A stretch of 45,640 nt of DNA from an uncultured Trueperaceae bacterium (GTDB lineage: Bacteria; Deinococcota; Deinococci; Deinococcales; Trueperaceae). Every line of letters starts with the position of its first letter. Position 1 is the first letter of the stretch. The stretch spans positions 1-45,640 of the forward strand of contig CAJXWR010000007.1 in assembly GCA_913062675.1 (NCBI GenBank). Reading direction: 5' to 3'. The position numbers and the translations under genes were made by a program. Shown here piece after piece: positions 39,399 through 45,640 of this stretch. A model generated the notes under the pieces. It was given only the letters and a program-made list of their open reading frames with translations, did no database searches and had not been told where the DNA came from.

Positions 39399-40397
39399 AT
39401 GCATCTCGCTCGGTTTCCTCGTCGGCACTACACGGAGGGGCGGACGCCTCTCGAGCCCCTGCCCCGCCTCTCCGCCGCGCTTGGCGGCCCGGAGATTTGG
39501 ATCAAGCGGGACGACTTGACGGGTCTCGCAGCGGGGGGAAACAAGACCCGCAAGCTCGAGTTCCTCGTGGCCGACGCGCTGCAGCGCGGGTCGGACCTGT
39601 TGATCACGGTGGGTGCACCACAATCGAACCACTGCCGCTTGACGTTGGCGGCGGCGGCGAAGGAAGGCCTGCGGTGCCGCTTGCTGATCGAGGAGCGGGT
39701 GCCAGGCACGTATCACGACGATGCCGTGGGGAACGCGTTGCTGTTCGACCTGATGGGGGTCGATGGCGTGGAGGTGGTGCCGGCGGGCACCGATCTCGCT
39801 GCGAAGATGGGTGAGATGGCGGACGCAGCGCGGGCGGAGGGGTTCGACCCCTACGTGATTCCGGGCGGTGGGTCGAACGCGCTGGGTTCGCTGGGGTACG
39901 CAGCGTGCGCCGAGGAGGCGTTGCAGCAGAGCTTCGAAATGGATCTCGCGTGGGATCACTGGGTGTGCGCATCGGGTTCGGGTGGAACGCACGCCGGGCT
40001 GCTTGCCGGCCTGCACGCTGCCAACGCGGGGATTCCCTTGACGGGCATCAGCGTCCGAGCCGAGCGCGCTGCGCAGGAGACGAAGATCGCCAACCTGGCG
40101 CGTGAAGTGTTGACGCTCGGCGGGGCGCGTGCGGACCTGCCCGACGCGGCGTCGGTGGTGCGTGACGATCAGGTGGGGCCGGGGTACTCCCTGCCGACGG
40201 AGGCGATGGGTGAGGCGGTGCGGTTGTTCGCGCGGGAGGAAGCCATCCTGCTCGACCCGGTGTACACCGGGAAGACGGCTGCAGGCTTGATCGCCATGGT
40301 GCGCGACGGGTCGCTCAAGGCGGGCGAGCGCGTGTTGTTCGTGCACACGGGCGGAAGCCCGGCGTTGCATGCCTACCCGGAGCAGGTTCGGGCGTGA
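39399..40397 (+). CDS. dcyD: D-cysteine desulfhydrase / ACC deaminase-family PLP enzyme
   Basis: A 332-residue PLP enzyme of fold type II. It has WIKRDDLTGLAAGGNKTRKLEF with PLP-binding Lys49, VGAPQSNHCRLTLAAAA (substrate-binding Ser/Asn), the phosphate-binding CASGSGGTHAGLL, and ILLDPVYTGKTAAGLI near the end. The last motif and overall pattern favour D-cysteine desulfhydrase (D-Cys to pyruvate, H2S and ammonia) over ACC deaminase, but related activities on other D-amino acids or L-cysteate cannot be excluded. GGAGG lies 5 nt before ATG 39399. The stop overlaps the racemase start (GTGA). Confidence 0.82.
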   Translation: MHLARFPRRHYTEGRTPLEPLPRLSAALGGPEIWIKRDDLTGLAAGGNKTRKLEFLVADALQRGSDLLITVGAPQSNHCRLTLAAAAKEGLRCRLLIEERVPGTYHDDAVGNALLFDLMGVDGVEVVPAGTDLAAKMGEMADAARAEGFDPYVIPGGGSNALGSLGYAACAEEALQQSFEMDLAWDHWVCASGSGGTHAGLLAGLHAANAGIPLTGISVRAERAAQETKIANLAREVLTLGGARADLPDAASVVRDDQVGPGYSLPTEAMGEAVRLFAREEAILLDPVYTGKTAAGLIAMVRDGSLKAGERVLFVHTGGSPALHAYPEQVRA

Positions 40398-41101
40398 GTC
40401 GCGGGTTGGTGGTGGGTGTACTGGGAGGCATGGGGCCCGCCGCCACCTGGGATTTCTGTCGCGAGGTGCTTGTCGCGACGCCGGCTGAGGTCGAGCAGGA
40501 GCACCTGCGCCTGCTCGTGGATTCCGATCCGGGCGTGCCGAACCGGCATGCGGCGCTGCGCGGGGAGGGCGCCTCGCCCGCGCCACACCTCGGCCGCATG
40601 GCGCGGGGCTTGGTGGCTGCAGGGGCGGAGGTGTTGTGCATGCCATGCAACACGGCGCACGTCTTCGCCAGCGAGGTGCGTGACGTGGAGGGCGCGCAGT
40701 TCGTGGACATGATCGAAGCGACCGTGGCGGCCACCCGGCTCGCTGCGCCGGGCGTCACGCGGGTCGGGTTGTTGGCGACGACGACGACGGTGACGGCGGG
40801 CGTGTACCCGCAGGCGTTCGCGGTGGAGGGCGTGGAGGTCGTCGTGCCGAACGAGGCGTCGCAGGCGCGGGTGATGGAGCTCGTGTTCGCCATCAAGGGC
40901 GGGGACGTGGGGAAGGCCGTGCGGGACGGGTTTCGGTCGCTGGCTGCGGAGCTCGTCACCGACGGAGCGGGTGCGGTCGTTGCAGGATGCACCGAGGTGC
41001 CGCTGGTGTTGACGGCGGAGGACGTGTCGGTCCCCTACGTGGCGTCGACGCGGGCGTTGGCGGAAGCGGTGGTCCGTCACGCCCTCCCCCAGGCCGTATA
41101 G
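40394..41101 (+). CDS. aspartate/glutamate racemase family amino-acid racemase
   Basis: A 235-residue cofactor-independent racemase. It opens with VGVLGGMGPAATWDF, the family signature. Catalytic cysteines are Cys85 in MPCNTAH and Cys199 in VAGCTEVPL, both present, so it should be active. These enzymes interconvert L and D forms of aspartate, glutamate or other amino acids; the substrate is unknown. GTG 40394 overlaps the dcyD stop by 4 nt, so the two act together. It ends 50 bp before the Lrp promoter. Confidence 0.85.
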   Translation: MSRGLVVGVLGGMGPAATWDFCREVLVATPAEVEQEHLRLLVDSDPGVPNRHAALRGEGASPAPHLGRMARGLVAAGAEVLCMPCNTAHVFASEVRDVEGAQFVDMIEATVAATRLAAPGVTRVGLLATTTTVTAGVYPQAFAVEGVEVVVPNEASQARVMELVFAIKGGDVGKAVRDGFRSLAAELVTDGAGAVVAGCTEVPLVLTAEDVSVPYVASTRALAEAVVRHALPQAV

Positions 41102-41167
41102 CGCAACGCGCACCAAACCCGCTGGTTTTGGACGCAATGCGTCCGAATCCTTGACCTACGCAACGCG
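41102..41167. promoter_or_regulatory. three CGCAAYGCG boxes upstream of the Lrp/AsnC gene
   Basis: CGCAACGCG at 41102-41110, CGCAATGCG at 41133-41141 (inside the perfect palindrome GGACGCA-A-TGCGTCC, 41130-41144) and CGCAACGCG at 41159-41167. The last lies between the -35 and -10 of the lrp promoter, suggesting autoregulation. Confidence 0.65.
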
Positions 41168-41180
41168 TCCTGCGTAAACT
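41151..41180 (+). promoter_or_regulatory. sigma-70-type promoter of the lrp-ABC operon
   Basis: TTGACC (41151-41156), 18-bp spacer, TAAACT (41175-41180). Transcription would begin near 41186-41188. Confidence 0.65.
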
Positions 41181-41184
41181 CCCA

Positions 41185-41733
41185 GTGGGCTACAAGTTCT
41201 TGCGCGATCGGAGACCGGTTCTGCCGACCCCCTGGTACCTTCGTCTAGACCCAACGGACCGCGCCATCGTGGACATGCTCCGCGAAGATGGCCGGATGCC
41301 GTTCCGGGAGATTGCACGCCGCATCGACGTGTCCGAATCCATGATTCGCAAACGCGTGGCGCGCCTTCTCGAGGAAGGGTGGATGAAGATTCAGGCGATC
41401 AGCGACCCGCTTGCCCTCGGCACGCCCATCGTCGCAACGACCTACGCCCGCGTCCAACCCGGTCTGGTGGAGGAGGTCACCGACCGCATCGCGCGCCACC
41501 CCGCGGCGCGCTACGTCGCCATCGGCGTCGGCAGCCACAACGTGGTCGTCGAATCCCTCCACGCCGACAATGCGGAACTCCACGAGTTCCTGCAAACCGA
41601 GCTGGGACACCCGGGGATCGTCACCAGCGAAACGATTCACGTCGTCAAAATCAAGAAGAGCGTATGGGACTGGGAAATCCCCGGTGAGCCCGATCCCGAC
41701 GACGCGCCCGTCCTCGTAGGGAGGCACACATGA
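41185..41733 (+). CDS. Lrp/AsnC-family transcriptional regulator
   Basis: A 182-residue regulator. The helix-turn-helix (about residues 20-70) reads LDPTDRAIVDMLREDGRMPFREIARRIDVSESMIRKRVARLLEEG. The C-terminal RAM (ligand-binding) domain includes YVAIGVGSHNVVVESL and ends VVKIKKSVWDWEIP. GTG 41185 lies only 4 nt after the -10, so the real start may be TTG 41200; either keeps the HTH intact. It overlaps the downstream solute-binding protein by 4 nt, which suggests the regulator senses an amino acid or peptide handled by the operon (inference). Confidence 0.85.
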   Translation: MGYKFLRDRRPVLPTPWYLRLDPTDRAIVDMLREDGRMPFREIARRIDVSESMIRKRVARLLEEGWMKIQAISDPLALGTPIVATTYARVQPGLVEEVTDRIARHPAARYVAIGVGSHNVVVESLHADNAELHEFLQTELGHPGIVTSETIHVVKIKKSVWDWEIPGEPDPDDAPVLVGRHT

Positions 41734-43244
41734 ACCGTATCCGTCCTTTCCTCGTCACCCTGGCAGCACTCGCGCTGCTCGGTGCCGCATGGGCGCAAAC
41801 CCGCGGCGGCACCCTCGTCGCCGCCTGGGCCAACCCCGTCGGCCTCGACCCGCACGCCACCAGCGCGTACTACAGCTACCAGACCCTGCAGCAGGTTCTC
41901 GAAACGCTCGTCGACTTCGACAACGAGCAGAACATGGTGCCCAAGCTCGCCGAGTCGTGGACCGTCAGCGATGACGGCCTGACCTACACCTTCAACCTCC
42001 GCAGCGACGTCCAGTTCAGCAACGGCCGCGGCTTCACCGCCGACGACGTGAAGTACACGTACGACCGTCTGCTCGACCCGGATACGGCCAGCGGGAACGC
42101 CTGGCGCCTCGGCGCGATCGACTCCATCGAGGTCGTCGACGACTACACCGTCGTGTTCAACCTCAACACGGTCAACACCGGCTTCCTCGGCAAGCTCGCA
42201 AGCGGATCGCCGGTCGGCATCATCGCGCGCGAGTCGGTCGAAGACGGCACCATCGATACGGCACCCGTCGGGACCGGCCCCTTCAAGATCACCGACTACC
42301 AGCCCGGCACCGTCGTGATGCTCGAGCGCAACGAGTTCTACTGGGGTACCGATGCCAACGGCACGCAACTCCCCTACCTCGATGCCCTCGAACTCCGCAT
42401 CATTCCCGACGATTCCGTCAAGCGCAGCGCACTCGTGAGCGGTGACGTGGATTGGACCATCACGGTGCCCCCGCAAGCGCTCGCGGAACTCGATGCGCGT
42501 GACGACGTCGTCGTCGACCGCAGTGCCGCCCCCGCCTACTGGTACATCGGCGTGAACACCGAGCGCGCGCCGCTCGACGACGTGCGCGTCCGTCAAGCCA
42601 TCAGCTACGCCATCGACCGTGGCCAGATCACCGAGGCCGCCACCTTCGGCACCGGCGTTCCCACGCAAGACCCGATCCCCTCGGTGAGCGCCTGGGCGTT
42701 CGACTACGCGCCGTACGAGCAGAACCTCGCGCAAGCGCAAGCGCTGCTCGAAGAGGCCGGCGTGGCCGACGGCTTCGACATGCTGATCATGCCCACCACC
42801 GAGTACGAAGAGTCGATCCGCGCTGCGCAGGTCATCCAAGCGCAACTCGCGCCGCTCGGCATCAACGTCACGCTCGACACGCGCGAGTGGGCCGACTGGC
42901 TCGACACGCAAGGCCAGGGCAACTACGACACGTTCGTGTGCTCCTGGAACGTGCTGCTCGACCCGGACGACTTCTTCTACGCGCAGCACAAGACGGGCGA
43001 AGTGTTCAACTTCACCGGCTACACGAACCCCACCGTCGATGACCTGCTCGACCGTGGCCGTCAGGAAACCGAGTTCGCCGACCGCTACGCGATCTACGAG
43101 CAGATCAACCGCGAGATCGTGAATGACGCCGTGTACATCTACCTGTACAACCCCGGCAACATTCAGGCGTACGCCGCGAACGTCAACGGCTACACCGCCC
43201 GCGGTGACCAGACCATCCGTTTCGTCAGCACGTACCTCGACTAA
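41730..43244 (+). CDS. oligopeptide/dipeptide-type ABC transporter solute-binding protein (family 5)
   Basis: A 504-residue exported binding protein. A signal peptide covers about residues 5-23 (PFLVTLAALALLGAAWAQ). It has GGTLVAAWANPVGLDPHAT and LAESWTVSDDGLTYTFNLRSDVQFSNG, the family-5 signature, plus GTGPFKITDYQPG and GVNTERAPLDDVRVRQAISYAIDR. It delivers peptides or similar solutes to the two permeases downstream. GGGAGG precedes ATG 41730, which overlaps the lrp stop. No lipobox is present. A strong hairpin follows the gene, so it is probably made in excess over the permeases. Confidence 0.9.
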   Translation: MNRIRPFLVTLAALALLGAAWAQTRGGTLVAAWANPVGLDPHATSAYYSYQTLQQVLETLVDFDNEQNMVPKLAESWTVSDDGLTYTFNLRSDVQFSNGRGFTADDVKYTYDRLLDPDTASGNAWRLGAIDSIEVVDDYTVVFNLNTVNTGFLGKLASGSPVGIIARESVEDGTIDTAPVGTGPFKITDYQPGTVVMLERNEFYWGTDANGTQLPYLDALELRIIPDDSVKRSALVSGDVDWTITVPPQALAELDARDDVVVDRSAAPAYWYIGVNTERAPLDDVRVRQAISYAIDRGQITEAATFGTGVPTQDPIPSVSAWAFDYAPYEQNLAQAQALLEEAGVADGFDMLIMPTTEYEESIRAAQVIQAQLAPLGINVTLDTREWADWLDTQGQGNYDTFVCSWNVLLDPDDFFYAQHKTGEVFNFTGYTNPTVDDLLDRGRQETEFADRYAIYEQINREIVNDAVYIYLYNPGNIQAYAANVNGYTARGDQTIRFVSTYLD

Positions 43245-43255
43245 ACCGCACCACG

Positions 43256-43300
43256 CGTGGGTCGGCCCGATTTTCGGGCCGACCCACGTTCCCTTTCTCC
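43256..43300 (+). terminator. strong hairpin between the binding protein and permease genes
   Basis: A 15-bp stem (43256-43270 with 43274-43288, loop TTT) followed by TTCCCTTTCTCC. It is a partial terminator or mRNA-stabilising stem, common after solute-binding protein genes. Confidence 0.75.
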
Positions 43301-43371
43301 CGCTCTCTTGAGCCGATTCCCGTTATCTTGTTGCACCACGTATCGCCGAACCTTTCGAAGAGGAACCCCGC

Positions 43372-44322
43372 ATGAGCCTCCGCTACCTATTGCAGCGCCT
43401 CTCCACCCTGCTCCTCGTCCTCTTCGGGGTGTCCGTCGTCGCCTTCTCCATCCAACCGCTCGTCCCAGGAAGTCCCGCCCGCGTCCGCCTCGGCGTGCAA
43501 GCGACCGAGGAGAACGTCCGCATCCTCGAGGAGCAAATGGGCCTCAACCGACCGCTCCCCGTCCAGTACGCCGACTGGGTGGGTGGCATCGTCCTGCGCG
43601 GCGATTTCGGGGACAGCCTCATCACCCGCACCTCCATCACCGACGAGATCGTGCGACGCCTCCCCGCGACGCTCGCCCTCGCCGGCGTTGCACTCCTCAT
43701 TGGACTCCTAATCGCCCTCCCGCTCGGGATCACCAGCGCATTGAAACCGGGCGGCAAACGCGACCTATCCGCCTCCGTCGTCAGCCAAATCGGCGTATCG
43801 ATTCCCGACTTCTGGATGGGCATCCTGCTCATCCTCCTGTTCGCCGAGACGCTCGGCTGGCTTCCCTCCTCCGGCTATGAACCCATCAGCGAAGGCTTCT
43901 TCGCATGGGGACGCCACGTGCTCCTCCCCGCCCTCACCGCCGGGTTGATCAGCGGCTCGATCATGACGCGCTTCGTGCGCAGTGCACTGCTCGAGGTGCT
44001 CGGCATGGATTACGTCCGCACGGCGCGCGCGAAGGGCGTGGGCCCACGGAAGGTGCTCACGAAGCACGTGCTACGCAATGCGGCCATCAGCATCGTCACG
44101 ATCATCGGCCTGCAAATGGCCACCCTCCTCTCGAGCGTCGTGGTGGTCGAAATCATCTTCGCCTGGCCCGGTCTCGGCTCGCTCGCCCTCACCTCCACGC
44201 TGCAACGCGACTACCCGGTCCTGCAGGCGGCCCTCCTCATGGCCGCCGTCGCGTTCACCGTGATCAACCTCCTCACCGACCTCTCGTACGTCCTGCTCGA
44301 TCCGAGCATCGAGTACGCCTAA
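43372..44322 (+). CDS. ABC transporter permease, DppB/OppB type
   Basis: A 316-residue inner-membrane permease with about six helices. It begins LRYLLQRLSTLLLVLFGVSVVAFS, has MGLNRPLPVQYADWV, and contains the ABC-interaction loop EVLGMDYVRTARAKGVGPRKVLTKHVLRNA (EAA motif). It forms the membrane channel together with the next gene. AGAGGAA precedes ATG 43372. It follows the binding protein by 127 bp containing the hairpin at 43256. ATPase subunits (DppD/DppF) are not within the window. Confidence 0.9.
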   Translation: MSLRYLLQRLSTLLLVLFGVSVVAFSIQPLVPGSPARVRLGVQATEENVRILEEQMGLNRPLPVQYADWVGGIVLRGDFGDSLITRTSITDEIVRRLPATLALAGVALLIGLLIALPLGITSALKPGGKRDLSASVVSQIGVSIPDFWMGILLILLFAETLGWLPSSGYEPISEGFFAWGRHVLLPALTAGLISGSIMTRFVRSALLEVLGMDYVRTARAKGVGPRKVLTKHVLRNAAISIVTIIGLQMATLLSSVVVVEIIFAWPGLGSLALTSTLQRDYPVLQAALLMAAVAFTVINLLTDLSYVLLDPSIEYA

Positions 44323-44331
44323 GGAGCTGCC

Positions 44332-45228
44332 GTGAGCGTGACGACCCCCAGCATGCGCGACGTGCAGGAACCCGCCGATCGCGGGCGTCGACCCGTCGTC
44401 GATTTCGCACGCCGTTTCGTGCGTCACCGCCTCGCCATGGTCGGCACGACGATCGTGCTGCTCCTCGTGTTCGTCGCGGCGTTCGGTCGCATGGTCGCGC
44501 CCTACGACCCGCTCGCCATGGACTTCACCGCCCTGTTCGCCCCCCCGAGCTGGGCGCACCCGTTCGGAACCGACGAGTTCGGGCGCGACATCTTCGCCCG
44601 CGTCCTCTACGGTGCGCGCATCTCCCTGCAAGTGGCCTTCATCGCGGTCGGCATCAGCGGCACGGCAGGCGTCCTCCTCGGACTCGTCGCAGGTTTCCTC
44701 GGAGGCTGGATCGACGAGCTCGTCATGCGCTTCATGGACGTCCTCTTCGCCTTCCCCGCCGTCCTTCTCGCCATCACCGTGATGGCCATCCTCGGTCGCG
44801 GGGTCGGAAACGCCATGGTCGCCATCGCCATCGTCTACATCCCCATCTTCGCGCGCGTCACGCGAGGTGCCGTGCTCAGCGTGCGCGGTCGCGAGTACGT
44901 GACCGCCGCCCGAGCGCTGGGCAAGAGCCCGTTCGGCATCATGCTTCGGCACGTGCTCCCCAACGCGATCGGCCCCATCATCGTGCAGACCAGCCTCAGC
45001 CTCGCCTTCGCAATCCTCGCCGAGGCTGCCCTCTCCTACTTCGGCCTGGGAACGCAACCTCCCGACCCGAGTTGGGGTCGCATGTTGAGCGAAGGTCGGG
45101 GCTTCCTGCAGCAGGCACCCTGGATGGGCATCTTCCCGGGCCTCGCCATCATGGTGTCGGTCATGGGGTTCAACTTCCTGGGTGACGGCCTGCGCGACCT
45201 GCTCGATCCCCGCACGAACCGGAACTGA
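44332..45228 (+). CDS. ABC transporter permease, DppC/OppC type
   Basis: A 298-residue permease with an N-terminal cytoplasmic segment, then about six helices. HPFGTDEFGRDIFARVLYGARISL is the diagnostic DppC motif, followed by GREYVTAARALGKSPFGIMLRHVLPNA (EAA loop) and LSYFGLGTQPPDPSWGRML. GTG 44332 has AAGGAG upstream, 9 bp after dppB. It pairs with DppB as the heterodimeric channel. The next gene starts one base after its stop. Confidence 0.9.
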   Translation: MSVTTPSMRDVQEPADRGRRPVVDFARRFVRHRLAMVGTTIVLLLVFVAAFGRMVAPYDPLAMDFTALFAPPSWAHPFGTDEFGRDIFARVLYGARISLQVAFIAVGISGTAGVLLGLVAGFLGGWIDELVMRFMDVLFAFPAVLLAITVMAILGRGVGNAMVAIAIVYIPIFARVTRGAVLSVRGREYVTAARALGKSPFGIMLRHVLPNAIGPIIVQTSLSLAFAILAEAALSYFGLGTQPPDPSWGRMLSEGRGFLQQAPWMGIFPGLAIMVSVMGFNFLGDGLRDLLDPRTNRN

Positions 45229-45229
45229 C

Positions 45230-45640
45230 GTGCCGCTCGCCAGGCGCGCCGCGGCGCTCGGCCTGCTGTCGTTCGCGGGCCTCCTCACCGAACTCTCGTG
45301 GACCCGGCTTGCCGGCCTGTTCTTCTACGGGGAGGCCGCCTACTTCGTCGTCACGCTCGCCGTGGCAGGCCTGTCGCTCGGCGCGGCCGTCGCCACGTTC
45401 CAACCCCAGCTCCTGCGTGCGCCCGCCCAGGTGTCCATCGCCGCTAGCCTGACGCTGCTTGCGGGCACCCTCCTCACGCTCCAGTTGGCTGGCTGGGGCG
45501 GCATCGGCGCGAGCCTCGCTGCGGTGACCCCCACCTTCATCCTGCTCGGCATGGCCTTCACCGCCCTGTTCGCCAGCGACGCCCGGCATGCACCCCGCCT
45601 GTACGCTGCCGACCTGCTTGGCGCGGCTGCGGGCGCCGGT
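45230..45640 (+). CDS. membrane-bound spermidine-synthase-like protein, N-terminal part (cut by window end)
   Basis: An open frame from GTG 45230 runs to the window edge without a stop, 137 residues. It has at least four hydrophobic helices, GLLTELSWTRLAGLFFYGEAAYFVVTLAVAGLSLGAAVA, and ends RLYAADLLGAAAGAG. This pattern matches the membrane half of proteins that fuse an MFS-like or multi-helix domain to a spermidine/spermine synthase-like methyltransferase-fold domain; the enzymatic half lies beyond the window. It starts one base after dppC, so it is likely in the same operon. The synthase call is therefore provisional. Confidence 0.55.
   Translation, partial: MPLARRAAALGLLSFAGLLTELSWTRLAGLFFYGEAAYFVVTLAVAGLSLGAAVATFQPQLLRAPAQVSIAASLTLLAGTLLTLQLAGWGGIGASLAAVTPTFILLGMAFTALFASDARHAPRLYAADLLGAAAGAG

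Noticed and set aside
1-45640. Insertion sequences, CRISPR arrays, tRNA or rRNA genes, prophage genes
   Set aside because: No transposase motifs, no regularly spaced repeats and no tRNA-like cloverleaf were found on reading; composition is even across the window.

Overview
The window is about 45.6 kb of high-GC, gene-dense bacterial chromosome. It shows no mobile elements, CRISPR arrays, tRNA or rRNA genes. The gene content fits a Deinococcota bacterium, probably near Truepera/Trueperaceae. The evidence is a PolX polymerase with a PHP domain, a yojF-bshB2 bacillithiol pair, a diderm RND efflux operon, a K+-independent proton pyrophosphatase, and many start codons sitting 6-8 nt behind a TANNNT -10 element (leaderless initiation, well known in Deinococcus). 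The lineage call is an inference; no ribosomal marker is present.

Layout. 1-5633: metabolic and transport genes (MFS fragment, acyl-CoA dehydrogenase, M20 deacylase, DoxX, PabC-like aminotransferase, small unknown protein, LysE exporter). 5683-9160: polX, the bacillithiol pair yojF-bshB2, and a DUF7662-like gene behind a structured 5' UTR. 9230-13554 (minus strand): a stress and ion-homeostasis block of two UspA proteins, a soluble histidine kinase, a NarL-type regulator and a KhtT/KhtU-like K+/H+ antiporter. 13865-17298: a P-type cation ATPase preceded by an orphan intrinsic terminator, then a tandem-domain UspA. 17311-20555: phosphoglucomutase, diverging from the primary sigma factor rpoD.

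20643-28227 is one tightly overlapped operon: a MarR regulator, two TolC-like outer membrane factors, a lipoprotein adaptor and an unusually long RND pump. 28372-30459 is the membrane pyrophosphatase hppA. It is followed by about 450 bp without a convincing gene (30514-30960), rich in hairpins, G-quadruplex tracts and an antisense-oriented promoter. 30961-35333 holds a tandem GNAT pair, a secreted HELRH protein, a methyltransferase and a glyoxalase-like protein.

35330-39278 (minus strand) is a deoC-GNAT-ALDH16-type operon for deoxyribose-phosphate breakdown. 39399-45640 holds a D-cysteine desulfhydrase-like enzyme, an Asp/Glu-type racemase, an Lrp/AsnC regulator preceded by three CGCAAYGCG boxes, a family-5 oligopeptide ABC transporter, and the start of a membrane-bound spermidine-synthase-like protein.

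Two initiation styles coexist. Leaderless starts occur at 770, 3879, 4590, 4627, 5683, 7494, 10962, 11624 and 30961. A second class has an upstream promoter and a strong TTGGAGG-type ribosome binding site (8774, 16462, 18945, 28372, 32728, 39278, 39399). The best candidates for new biology are the structured 30.5-31.0 kb intergenic region, the three-box operator at 41.1 kb, the leader and terminator before the P-type ATPase, and the enlarged RND pump.
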